This document shows positions 57,901-64,000 of a stretch of 64,000 nt of DNA, piece by piece. The position numbers and the translations under genes were made by a program. Below the pieces are notes generated by a model that did not search any database, was not told where the DNA came from, and saw nothing but the letters and a program-made list of their open reading frames with translations. This stretch comes from an uncultured Gammaproteobacteria bacterium (lineage in GTDB: Bacteria > Pseudomonadota > Gammaproteobacteria > JAADHQ01), in assembly GCA_947258755.1 (NCBI GenBank), contig CAMYJO010000005.1, positions 34,935 to 98,934 on the forward strand, given 5' to 3'. The number at the start of each line of letters is the position of its first letter. Position 1 is the first letter of the stretch.

Positions 57901-58105
57901 CCTGGTAGACCGGCCGGCGTAAAAAAACACGTCCATGCAACAAACGCTTACCTTCTACTACTGCCTGATCAAAAGGCAGATGTTCAAGCCCGTGCAATGG
58001 ATTATGATGAATAAAGGTACGCATCGGCCAGAAAAACGGAATCTGTTCGCTGGCGACATAGATCATCGAGCGAATACTGAGCCTTTGACCCGCTGATAAA
58101 CTCAT
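54971..58105 (-). CDS. dabA: DabA, DUF2309 subunit of the DAB inorganic-carbon pump
   Basis: A 1044-residue carbonic-anhydrase-like subunit. With DabB it turns CO2 into bicarbonate in an energy-coupled, one-way manner on the cytoplasmic side. Zinc ligands match those of Halothiobacillus DabA by spacing: C465 and D467 in FCIDTRSE, H723 in FGHGSTSENNP, C738 in DCGACGGNHG. The N-terminal IPFFWPMRTFIHHNPLHGLE is also characteristic. The gene overlaps both the preceding membrane-protein gene and the PII-like gene by 4 bp. Confidence 0.96.
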   Translation of the reverse strand: MSLSAGQRLSIRSMIYVASEQIPFFWPMRTFIHHNPLHGLEHLPFDQAVVEGKRLLHGRVFLRRPVYQDYLQQGKVDKDDLTAQVTDYVAKREAFPGIDLQQWLMALLTKTEQKVVLKRNLIATVTDIQAVVKGQELPQQDGFKPESLVPYLRHELLGDRPVYDAIDALYGTEIGTELDELVIKSCLDFFDEGQSVWSMPGRRRGFFRSWREVANRNIRLYLRGMHIQDILAADDTPEGVIVHVMKALGIPEERWVHYFTRELAQLHGWTGFIRWRWNSKNYYWSKQHPADLIDLVAVRLTFALALLSERHSERGHKNIKTTAPEIEDAIENNTMETYLRYELYGKRIVPAMAKRVEQTLVRGNAAHIEKVFHEYCEFKRQHEARTQADRLNTLASRAKQPDALRSLSAEQFSDLVDSLRMFEFCEGMFWLRAMEAHAIKHFLAGVNLAPPEPRDKRPFVQAMFCIDTRSERIRRHLESVGDYQTFGIAGFFGVPVSFMELGKGSEMHLAPVILTPKNLVLEMTVADAEDVHPVTALEKAMHELKESVFGPFVTVEAIGLLFGFDMVGKTLMPQTYNHWRKRLYRKKRSTHLLIDKLDREQADSILRTVQRAVIIMAIEQEFGLEAEHISDDMVRELREAALGRKSGTSALSSSLSLTKQQEQEFILHLRDSYRIDAAYTQLQMERLGRIGFSLEEQVGFVSQALYSIGLTRDFSRFVLLFGHGSTSENNPYESALDCGACGGNHGLVSARVLAQMANKKEVRRKLRSQGINIPDDAWFIGALHNTTTDELTLYDLDHIPSTHIFYIDRLRTGLLAASRLCAQERLPSLQLKPQTREPTAAYREIERNAMDWSQVRPEWGLSRNAYMIIGRRSLTKGMSLEGRSFLHSYDYRLDPMQRLLENILTGPLVVAQWINMEHYFSTVDNERFGSGSKVYHNVAGRFGVMTGGLSDLRTGLPSQTVLDKGLPYHEPLRLIAVIEAPLQHARRAVESVVAVKNLVLNDWIRLLVIDPEKQIVYSYNNGQWDTQTRSDVNEPSLAKESSTT

Positions 58106-58863
58106 AAAATCACCCCGCTCAGATAAATACCACCTACTGCTAACGCGAACAATACAAAGCTATATAAGCTAATAGTCGTTATATCCATATCAGCAATCTT
58201 GACATCGCTGGCCCTACCGACAATCAGGCCCTGGATCAGCCTGGCGCCTGCCCAGCTCCATAACAGCCAGATCAGTAACAAGCTCATCGCAGCGAACGGT
58301 GTGGCCGAACTGGTTTCGACAACCATATCGAACATAATAAAAAAGGTCGGAAACAACGGCGTGGCAATTGCAGCGACGACGACGGTGACCAACACGCCGG
58401 AGAAACGGGGTATGGTGCGCGCCAATCCTCCATATAAATCGGTATAAGCGGCGCCAAAACGCTGCTCCAGACCCGCACTCAGTAGTAGCAGTAACACCAG
58501 TGGTATGCTCATGCTGATTGCATATACGTATAACAACTCCGCCGATGCCTCCTGCATTATCGCCAGCCATAACAAAGCCCACAAAGAAGTGGCCAGAAAT
58601 CCGCTCCACTGATTGACCTCTCGCAGGCTAAGCATACGCAAGGCATACAGTGCCGATGTAGATAATGCCAGTGGCAACAACCATTCAGGGATGATGACAT
58701 TGCTATTCATTACTATGAATAAACCAATTAACGGCCACGTTATAAATAACAGGACTCTTATCCAGCTGCGTTTAACCTTGTCGAGGATAACATTGAATAC
58801 CATGCTCATTGGAAACAGCGGGAGGAAAAAACCAGCGAGCAAAATAATCAGCAAGTCTGTCAT
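58102..58863 (-). CDS. Polytopic membrane protein of the dab operon
   Basis: A 253-residue protein with about eight membrane helices, beginning DLLIILLAGFFLPLFPMSMVFN. It sits between dabB and dabA, overlapping dabA by 4 bp and adjoining dabB (start 58863, stop of dabB 58865). I do not recognise a named family; comparable NADH-dehydrogenase-like accessory proteins occur in some dab operons. An extra membrane subunit or coupling factor is inferred from the strict operon position. Confidence 0.8.
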   Translation of the reverse strand: MTDLLIILLAGFFLPLFPMSMVFNVILDKVKRSWIRVLLFITWPLIGLFIVMNSNVIIPEWLLPLALSTSALYALRMLSLREVNQWSGFLATSLWALLWLAIMQEASAELLYVYAISMSIPLVLLLLLSAGLEQRFGAAYTDLYGGLARTIPRFSGVLVTVVVAAIATPLFPTFFIMFDMVVETSSATPFAAMSLLLIWLLWSWAGARLIQGLIVGRASDVKIADMDITTISLYSFVLFALAVGGIYLSGVIL

Positions 58864-58864
58864 G

Positions 58865-60544
58865 TTAATACCACCTCAACCAGACATTCAATCGACCGGA
58901 TATCGCCAACAGCGTACGTGTCAAACGGGTATAGAGGTCGATGATATAAAATTCCCTGGAAATCAGCGCATAAAAGTTTAGCCACAAGCGTTTGGTTTGC
59001 TGACGACGTCGATAACCGTTTTGTTCCGCATAGTAGGTCACCACCCAACCGAAAACGATAATTAGCGTGGTAATGCCCACCAACACATCAAAACGCAATA
59101 GGTCTATCGTCGCGGCAGAATAAAGTTGCGCACGGAACGCCGCATCGGGATACAGAAACAGATCGAAGGCATGACTAATGAAGACATAGCCCAACACCAC
59201 GATCACCAGTGATAAAACACTCAAGCCCACCAGCCGCCAAATGTTCTGGCTACGCATGCGGTATGTTGCAAAGATCAATTGCGCGCCCGTGACCCAGCCA
59301 AAGAACAACAATATGACTGCACCCTGCTTCTGGAAATAATCCTCGGCGATAAGCAAGTGGGCAAAAACCAGGATCACTAGTGGCACGGCCAGGGTAATGG
59401 CAGCCATCAGTAACCATGGTTGGCGTGACTTGTTCGGTTGCTTCTCAACAGCAAAGGTATACAGTTCATCCTTGGGAATACCGTCGTTATGGCGTGCATC
59501 ATTGATGACACTGCCTGCAGACAAGAACATGGTGCCTTTGAAAACACCATGAGCAAACATATGATAGATCGCCAATGAGAATGCGCCAATACCGCATTCC
59601 ATAATCATAAAGCCCATTTGACCCATGGTTGAATATCCAAGCGCTTTTTTAATGTCGTTCTGGGTCAACATCAGCAATGAGCCAAATATGGCAGTGATCA
59701 GGCCGACAATGAAAATCCAGTTCAACACGTCGCCACTATGAACGAACACTGGAGCAAATCGATTGATTAAAAATCCACCGGCATTAACGATACCGGCATG
59801 CATCAAGGCCGATACCGGTGTCGGCCCATCCATGGTGTAAGGTAACCAGGTATGCAACAGAAACTGAGCTGAGCGGGCAAAGGCGGCAAAGCCGATGAGT
59901 GCTGCTACGACTTCCGTTAACGGTAAACCCCAAACCTGATGGGCATCTGGATTGGCCATAATCTCGCTAAAAATCACAGTCAATGACCAGGTATCATAAG
60001 CGTTATATAGCAAGGCTGCGGCGAGAATTAACGGTATATCACCAATGCGATACGTGATCAGTGTCCAGAAGGCAAAGCGATATGCAGTTTGACTGCGGGT
60101 GTCCTGACCCAACAGAAAATATAATAACACCCCGACCAGGTACCAGGCGATCACCATAGTAATCAGGTCACCGGCGATGACCATGAATAACAGGGCGGCA
60201 GTCATCAGGTCGAGCAGCACAAAAAACTGGCCATAGGCGGCCTCTTCGGCCATATAGCGTACCGAGTACAAATGCACGATCAAACTGATACCAAGAATGA
60301 TCGTAGCCAGTAAGGTGCTCAAGGGATCAAACAGCAAGATGGTGGACGTATTACCCAGTGAAATCGCCTGCGCGCCATGACCCAGCAATGCCCACGACAG
60401 GAGCATGGCGGATAGCAGGAAACTGGCAGTGGTGGCTGCCACACTGAGCCTGGCTATACCACGGCCGATTCGAGCGCCAAATAACTGTATCAAAAACGCG
60501 GAAACTAGCGGCAGGACCGCAACCACGATAATGATCTTTTCCAT
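58865..60544 (-). CDS. dabB: DabB, NuoL-like membrane subunit of the DAB pump
   Basis: A 559-residue proton-conducting transporter subunit of the NuoL/MrpA type. Conserved segments: LLFDPLSTLLATIILGISLIVHLYSVRYM (residues ~68-97), a charged Lys/Glu set, HTWLPYTMDGPTPVSALMHAG and FGSLLMLTQNDIKKALGYSTM. The last ~60 residues hold an amphipathic segment. Without other Nuo genes nearby it is DabB rather than complex I. It heads the dab operon, possibly after a small frame at 60554-60751. Confidence 0.95.
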   Translation of the reverse strand: MEKIIIVVAVLPLVSAFLIQLFGARIGRGIARLSVAATTASFLLSAMLLSWALLGHGAQAISLGNTSTILLFDPLSTLLATIILGISLIVHLYSVRYMAEEAAYGQFFVLLDLMTAALLFMVIAGDLITMVIAWYLVGVLLYFLLGQDTRSQTAYRFAFWTLITYRIGDIPLILAAALLYNAYDTWSLTVIFSEIMANPDAHQVWGLPLTEVVAALIGFAAFARSAQFLLHTWLPYTMDGPTPVSALMHAGIVNAGGFLINRFAPVFVHSGDVLNWIFIVGLITAIFGSLLMLTQNDIKKALGYSTMGQMGFMIMECGIGAFSLAIYHMFAHGVFKGTMFLSAGSVINDARHNDGIPKDELYTFAVEKQPNKSRQPWLLMAAITLAVPLVILVFAHLLIAEDYFQKQGAVILLFFGWVTGAQLIFATYRMRSQNIWRLVGLSVLSLVIVVLGYVFISHAFDLFLYPDAAFRAQLYSAATIDLLRFDVLVGITTLIIVFGWVVTYYAEQNGYRRRQQTKRLWLNFYALISREFYIIDLYTRLTRTLLAISGRLNVWLRWY

Positions 60545-60553
60545 ATGCTTATC

Positions 60554-60751
60554 TCATCCCCTGTCGGCCTGTTGGCCTTGTTGATAAGCGGGTTCTGCCA
60601 CAGTATATGCAACAGGATTGACAGCCTGTACCATCACGATGTCAGCATTGGCAGCGAACAGTTCGCTGTGCACATTAGGGAGACCCCTTTCATTGAAATC
60701 TGCATTTGTTATTCTACTCCCGCTATCAATAATAAGGTATGAAACAGTCAT
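60554..60751 (-). CDS. Possible small protein upstream of dabB
   Basis: A 65-codon frame, ATG at 60751, ending 9 bp before the dabB start. Its codon use resembles neighbouring genes, and the product (ITNADFNERGLPNVHSELFA ... NPVAYTVAEPAYQQ) is not low-complexity. However, the ribosome site is poor and I know no homologue. It might be a leader or an unreported small subunit; it could equally be chance. The rest of the 60545-60847 gap shows nothing else. Confidence 0.35.
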   Translation of the reverse strand: MTVSYLIIDSGSRITNADFNERGLPNVHSELFAANADIVMVQAVNPVAYTVAEPAYQQGQQADRG

Positions 60752-60847
60752 TATTCCAGTGGGAGATCAATCCTCACTGGGCAATATTATTCAAGCTTGT
60801 CTACATACGTATTTTTTTCTTAGTCAGCTTATATACCAGCATTATAA

Positions 60848-61897
60848 TTATTTACGCGCTACCTTTTTCTTACGCGCCTTGCCCTTTTTTCCCTGTATAA
60901 CCAGGTGTTTTAACAAAGGCCAGGTCGTGCCGATACGCTCACGGATTTTCGGTTCACTGTCAACGGCAAAATCCAGGAATGTGCGCGCCACCAGTGATAA
61001 CTCCTTACCCTTGCGATGTACAATATACCATTGACGCATAATCGGAAAGCCCTCGACATCAAGGATCGCGACGGGACCATCGGAGCCCTCCAGGGTCAGG
61101 GTATGCAGTGACATCACCGATAGGCCGAGACCAGCGACAATGGCATGCTTGATCGCTTCGTTACTCCCCAGTTCCATACGGATATGCGGCCGTAAATTGT
61201 GGGCCTTGAACAATTTCTGTGTCGCATCGCGTATGCCGGAACCAGGCTCACGGATAATAAATGGTTCTTTGGCAATATCAGCAAGCGGGATATTCTTTTT
61301 ACCAACCAGTGGGTGATCACGTGGCGCCATAACCACCAGCGGATTCGGGGAGAACGGGTAGGTCTCGATATCCAGTTCGTCCTCGGGCGGCAGTCCTGTG
61401 ATATATAGGTCATCCTCGTTGGCCATCATGCGTTCGGTAATACGGTCACGGTTGGTGACCTTCAGGGCCAGATCGATACCCGGATACAGATGACTGAACT
61501 CACCCATGATTTCCGGTATCAGGTATTTAACCGTGGTGATCACCGCCAGGCGCAAACGGCCGCGTTTCATGCCCTTGAGATCAGCCATTTTCATTTCCAG
61601 GTTTGACAGGGTCTCAAACATGCGCCTGCAGGCCGCGTATAATTCGTGCCCGGCCTCGGTGGGTTCGACGTTACGTCCAACATGTTCAAACAACGGCAGG
61701 CCCATTGCATCGGTTAATTTTTTTATTTGCATGGAGACGGTGGGCTGGGTCAGGAACAATTCCTCGGCGGCACGGGTGAAACTACCCAGCCTGAAAATCG
61801 CTTCAAACACCTGAAATTGACGCAACGTGGCGTGACGGATCAGGTGATCTGGGATGGCTGCCGGTGGGGTATAGCTACTGTCTTTGGATGTTGGCAT
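60848..61897 (-). CDS. cbbR: LysR-type regulator, CbbR-like
   Basis: A LysR-family activator of CO2-fixation genes. Start 61897 (MPTSKDSSYTP) is preferred because AGGTGG lies just upstream; the frame itself extends to 61954. The protein is 349 residues. HTH: LRQFQVFEAIFRLGSFTRAAEELFLTQPTVSMQIKKL (residues ~27-62). The sensor domain includes MADLKGMKRGRLRLAVITTVKYLIP, as in CbbR. It lies between the carboxysome and dab operons, both on the same strand, and probably regulates both in response to metabolites such as RuBP or NADPH. The C-terminus is very basic. Confidence 0.92.
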   Translation of the reverse strand: MPTSKDSSYTPPAAIPDHLIRHATLRQFQVFEAIFRLGSFTRAAEELFLTQPTVSMQIKKLTDAMGLPLFEHVGRNVEPTEAGHELYAACRRMFETLSNLEMKMADLKGMKRGRLRLAVITTVKYLIPEIMGEFSHLYPGIDLALKVTNRDRITERMMANEDDLYITGLPPEDELDIETYPFSPNPLVVMAPRDHPLVGKKNIPLADIAKEPFIIREPGSGIRDATQKLFKAHNLRPHIRMELGSNEAIKHAIVAGLGLSVMSLHTLTLEGSDGPVAILDVEGFPIMRQWYIVHRKGKELSLVARTFLDFAVDSEPKIRERIGTTWPLLKHLVIQGKKGKARKKKVARK

Positions 61898-62233
61898 AAG
61901 CGCCACCTGTTTCGCCCTTACGATGAAGGTGCATATCGATTTTTCAATGTACACTGCCCGTCAATGACTGACAGATAGTGCCCTGTAAAAATTCAGAGCC
62001 GCTAGCTATTGTTATTTATTAAAACACATAATCATGCTTTAATAAATAGATATTTATCTATGAATGGAAGACTAAAAAATACTGGAAATAATAACCGAAC
62101 GGGCAACGGCGTACGTTGTAGCATGGGGTTTATTTGCTTAGTAATTGATCACAGAAAATGACCACGCCTAAAGCAGTTAAGCCCCAGATACCGGGGCTTA
62201 AAAGTCAGAACTGAATCATGACCGGAACAGGCC
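61898..62233. promoter_or_regulatory. Intergenic region with inverted repeats upstream of cbbR
   Basis: Contains an 11-bp perfect inverted repeat, TATTTATTAAA (62013-62023) and TTTAATAAATA (62038-62048), 14-bp spacer, and a second 7-bp one, ATAGATA/TATCTAT (62046-62061), that overlaps it. These AT-rich dyads upstream of cbbR are candidates for LysR-type binding. No gene is present. A GC-rich hairpin at 62177-62201 is listed separately. Confidence 0.5.
62177..62201 (-). terminator. Hairpin after the carboxysome operon
   Basis: Stem TTAAGCCCC (62177-62185) with GGGGCTTAA (62193-62201), 7-nt loop, 33 bp beyond the mcdB stop. On the minus strand only a weak T stretch follows, so termination or attenuation is likely rather than certain. 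Confidence 0.6.
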
Positions 62234-62476
62234 TTAATCCGGCCAGATACGCCGCCCTGCTTGATAGGAATCAGCCGTTTCCGCGCGCGTGACTTTGGCC
62301 GCAGCCTTTTGCTGTGGCTTCTTCACTACTGCTCTTTTCGCGGCTGGGGCAGGCTTTTTGGCCGGCTCTTTTTTGGCTTCTACCTTTGTACCAGGTGCCG
62401 CTTTCTGGCTTGCACCCACCTTGGTTCTGCGCATGCTATCGACCAGTTTCTGCCGTGTTTTATCATTACTGCTCAT
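62234..62476 (-). CDS. mcdB: McdB-like carboxysome positioning adaptor
   Basis: An 80-residue, highly basic protein rich in Lys, Ala and Pro (KKEPAKKPAPAAKRAVVKKPQ region) that should be disordered. It ends YQAGRRIWPD; a single invariant Trp near the C-terminus (W78 here) is the hallmark of alpha-carboxysome McdB. McdB links carboxysomes to the McdA gradient on the nucleoid. The gene overlaps the mcdA stop by 11 bp, the usual order. Confidence 0.82.
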   Translation of the reverse strand: MSSNDKTRQKLVDSMRRTKVGASQKAAPGTKVEAKKEPAKKPAPAAKRAVVKKPQQKAAAKVTRAETADSYQAGRRIWPD

Positions 62477-63053
62477 GTTTCACTATCTCCTCGATGAGTT
62501 GTTCCAACTCTGTTACGGCATCAGCCCCTCTGCGGCCCATATCAAAAACACTCTTGCCTTCCAATGCACTAGTACGATATATCGCACGCCTGCGTAAGGC
62601 GGTGTTGGCTACTGGTAAACCGATTTCAGATACCGCATCGCGCACCAGACGTGACAATGTTGTGCGTGCTTCCAGTTGATTAATGACAAGCATGGCGCGT
62701 AGTGCTGCGTTGGTTTCGCGTGCGCGCGTCACTGCCTCTTCTATATGAATGGTTGCCCATAAATCAACGGGCGATGGCTGTACCGGGATCAATGCTAGAT
62801 CACTGAATTCCAGCACCGAAGTTGTTTGTGGTGCATGTACGGATGGTGGGCAATCAATCACGACATATTGATAGTCCTGCAACAGTTCTTCTGCTTGCGT
62901 TGACAGCTGCCCTGTTGCCTCAAACACCGGCATCGTATCTTCATTTTCAGAGAACGCACGCCATTGCAAGGACGAACCTTGTGGATCAGCATCAACGACG
63001 GCAATGCTTGTTTGCCTGGCCAGGCCTGATGCAATCTTATTGTGTTGTATCAC
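62466..63053 (-). CDS. mcdA: McdA-type ParA ATPase lacking the P-loop (N-terminally truncated)
   Basis: ParA-family ATPase that positions carboxysomes on the nucleoid. The frame begins at GTG 63053 and reads straight into IASGLARQTSIAVVDADPQGSSLQWRAF: the Walker A' region (DADPQGS, residues ~21-27) and Walker B-like VVIDCPPS are present, but the expected N-terminal KGGxxK[ST] P-loop is absent. A TAA directly precedes the GTG, and upstream DNA encodes the end of the acRAF gene (they overlap by 17 bp). No ribosome site is apparent. As encoded it could not bind ATP normally; probably a deletion or sequence error of ~20-25 codons. Confidence 0.85.
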   Translation of the reverse strand: MIQHNKIASGLARQTSIAVVDADPQGSSLQWRAFSENEDTMPVFEATGQLSTQAEELLQDYQYVVIDCPPSVHAPQTTSVLEFSDLALIPVQPSPVDLWATIHIEEAVTRARETNAALRAMLVINQLEARTTLSRLVRDAVSEIGLPVANTALRRRAIYRTSALEGKSVFDMGRRGADAVTELEQLIEEIVKHEQ

Positions 63054-63297
63054 TTAGTAGTTCGTCGAGTTGCTGCGCAAATTTGCGCTGATTGTCCGTC
63101 AATGTCGTTTCACCCTCTTCTACATGAATCGTCATATTCACATAGTCACGGCCAAAGCCAATATCTGGATATAAATCTTCACGCTCCGATAGCTCTGCAG
63201 CACGATCGAGAAAATCGCGCAGGGCATCGTAGCTCTCAAATTCGTAACGTCTCTCAAGGCGAGCTGGTCGGTTACGTTCTTGCCAGTTTCCGCTCAT
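63037..63297 (-). CDS. acRAF-like (pterin carbinolamine dehydratase-like) Rubisco assembly factor
   Basis: An 86-residue protein from ATG 63297 (MSGNWQERNRPARLERRYEF); GAGGGAGGG lies 7 nt upstream, so this start is preferred over 63321. It has the PCD-like fold sequence seen in carboxysome operons: YDALRDFLDRAAELSEREDLYPDIGFGRDYVNMTIHVEEGE, here in residues ~22-62. It lacks the PCD catalytic histidines and acts as a Rubisco assembly factor (acRAF) in Halothiobacillus relatives. Its C-terminus overlaps the truncated mcdA frame. Confidence 0.9.
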   Translation of the reverse strand: MSGNWQERNRPARLERRYEFESYDALRDFLDRAAELSEREDLYPDIGFGRDYVNMTIHVEEGETTLTDNQRKFAQQLDELLSDTTQ

Positions 63298-63338
63298 AAC
63301 ACCCTCCCTCAAGAAGACCACTTACATGGTATACGATT

Positions 63339-63785
63339 TCATGTCTGGCTGTCGAGCTCCTGCAGCCATTGCTGCAAATCACGCTCATGTGCCTGTTCTT
63401 CTTTCAATAAAGCTTCGAAAAACAAGCGACTGTCATGATCGCCTACGCGTCCACTATACTCGCTGGCTTCTTCATATAAACCAACCAGTTCATGTTCAAA
63501 GGCATAATCATGCTGCAATAACTCTTGCAAGTTGCTCCCCAGGCGCACCGGGCGCAGTTGTGATGCATTCGGCGCGACCCCGAGGGCCAACATGCGACTG
63601 ATGATACGATCGGCATGTCCCATCTCTTCAATGGCTTCTGCATTGAATTTCTTGGCAACCTCGCTCAGCCCCCAGGTTTCGACAAGTCGAGCCTGCGTGC
63701 TGTATAGCTGGACCGCTGAGTACTCAAGACTCAGCCCCCTGCCGAGAAAACCAAGAATGCGCTGATCAGCGCTGGATGGCAACAT
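63339..63785 (-). CDS. Ferritin-like protein of the carboxysome operon
   Basis: A 148-residue four-helix bacterioferritin-like protein. Two E-x-x-H ferroxidase motifs are visible: EEMGHADRI (mid) and EEQAHERDL (C-terminal), with Glu in the first helix (SLEYSAVQLYSTQ) and FEHELVGLYEEA. Homologues lie between csoS1 and acRAF genes in alpha-carboxysome operons. An iron-handling or redox role is inferred. It starts 31 bp after the csoS1 stop. Confidence 0.92.
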   Translation of the reverse strand: MLPSSADQRILGFLGRGLSLEYSAVQLYSTQARLVETWGLSEVAKKFNAEAIEEMGHADRIISRMLALGVAPNASQLRPVRLGSNLQELLQHDYAFEHELVGLYEEASEYSGRVGDHDSRLFFEALLKEEQAHERDLQQWLQELDSQT

Positions 63786-63816
63786 GACGATCGCTCAGTC
63801 AGTCTTCAACCAGTCA

Positions 63817-64000
63817 TCAACTACGTTGCGGTCTATTGCCCGAAGATCCACTGAGCACAGGCTCAACTTCACTATGTGGACGAGCAATAATGTGTGCCGC
63901 TACCAGTCCATCGCCGACGCGTTCACAAGCATCTGCACCTGCACGCACTGCAGCGTTTACAGCACCGGTTTCACCACGAACCAGAACAGTAACGTAACCG
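63817..64000 (-). CDS. csoS1: Carboxysome shell protein CsoS1 (BMC domain; partial)
   Basis: The C-terminal 60 residues of a BMC-domain shell hexamer enter from the right edge: GYVTVLVRGETGAVNAAVRAG, DACERVGDGLVAAHIIARPHSEVEPVL. This matches CsoS1A/B/C C-termini; the short extra tail (SGSSGNRPQRS) is longer than in CsoS1A and closer to CsoS1B. The main part of the operon (Rubisco, CsoS2, CsoSCA) should lie beyond the window. The reading frame is open to the edge. Confidence 0.95.
   Translation of the reverse strand, partial: GYVTVLVRGETGAVNAAVRAGADACERVGDGLVAAHIIARPHSEVEPVLSGSSGNRPQRS

Noticed and set aside
63053..63297. Possible P-loop of McdA hidden in another frame upstream of GTG 63053
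   Set aside because: All three minus-strand frames were read; one is acRAF and the other two contain stops and no KGGxxK[ST]-like sequence.

Overview
The window reads as the chromosome of a chemolithoautotrophic, sulfur-oxidising gammaproteobacterium. Three things support this: the end of an alpha-carboxysome operon with a CbbR-type regulator and a DAB inorganic-carbon pump (52.8-64.0 kb); a flavocytochrome c sulfide dehydrogenase pair (23.4-25.0 kb); and gammaproteobacterial-type housekeeping proteins (PEP synthase, MtfA, monomeric isocitrate dehydrogenase). I recognised no rRNA, tRNA, CRISPR array or intact insertion sequence. Intergenic DNA is AT-rich.

Layout. 0-10 kb: partial aldo/keto reductase, a stretch of decayed coding sequence, a sugar-phosphate transferase for surface polysaccharide, PEP synthase, a DUF1451 zinc-ribbon protein, MtfA peptidase, class I fructose-bisphosphate aldolase and a CPA2 antiporter. 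10-20.8 kb: rhodanese, a large DUF3857/transglutaminase membrane protein, a lipoprotein - M15 peptidase - EEP nuclease group, a DUF839 (PhoX-like) lipoprotein, a DUF1508 protein and two small secreted proteins. 20.8-30.4 kb: monomeric Icd, FccB/FccA, a DUF2157-DUF4401-GDYXXLXY membrane operon, a small outer-membrane barrel and DNA polymerase IV.

30.4-51.8 kb is the most interesting part: an apparent light- or B12-controlled stress regulon. A MerR-family regulator with a CarH/LitR-type cobalamin domain (44.6 kb) sits directly upstream of a photolyase gene. Three promoter regions carry the same architecture, three tandem 11-bp repeats built on TATACA (38782-38814, 44536-44568, 48919-48951). One 11-mer, TATACATTTAT, is identical between two of the sites. 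The first site fronts a ten-gene operon for lipid and membrane modification (two Cfa-like methyltransferases, desaturase, FAD oxidoreductase, lipocalin, DUF1295, DUF2878, DUF1365, DUF6134, DUF3429). The second fronts the regulator and photolyase. The third lies between a glutathione peroxidase/YbgA-like operon and a methyltransferase-lipocalin-CinA-like operon. The gene content resembles known singlet-oxygen and photoprotection regulons, including those that make modified (furan-type) fatty acids. A DUF2126/transglutaminase divergent pair, gene remnants and a lipase-maturation-factor homologue lie between the operons.

51.8-64 kb: CspA with a long leader, a dispersed inverted repeat, SulP transporter, PII-like protein, DabA, an extra membrane protein, DabB, CbbR, then McdB, McdA, acRAF-like, ferritin-like and CsoS1 shell genes, all on the minus strand. 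The McdA ATPase as encoded lacks its N-terminal P-loop, which is unexpected for a carboxysome-positioning ATPase.
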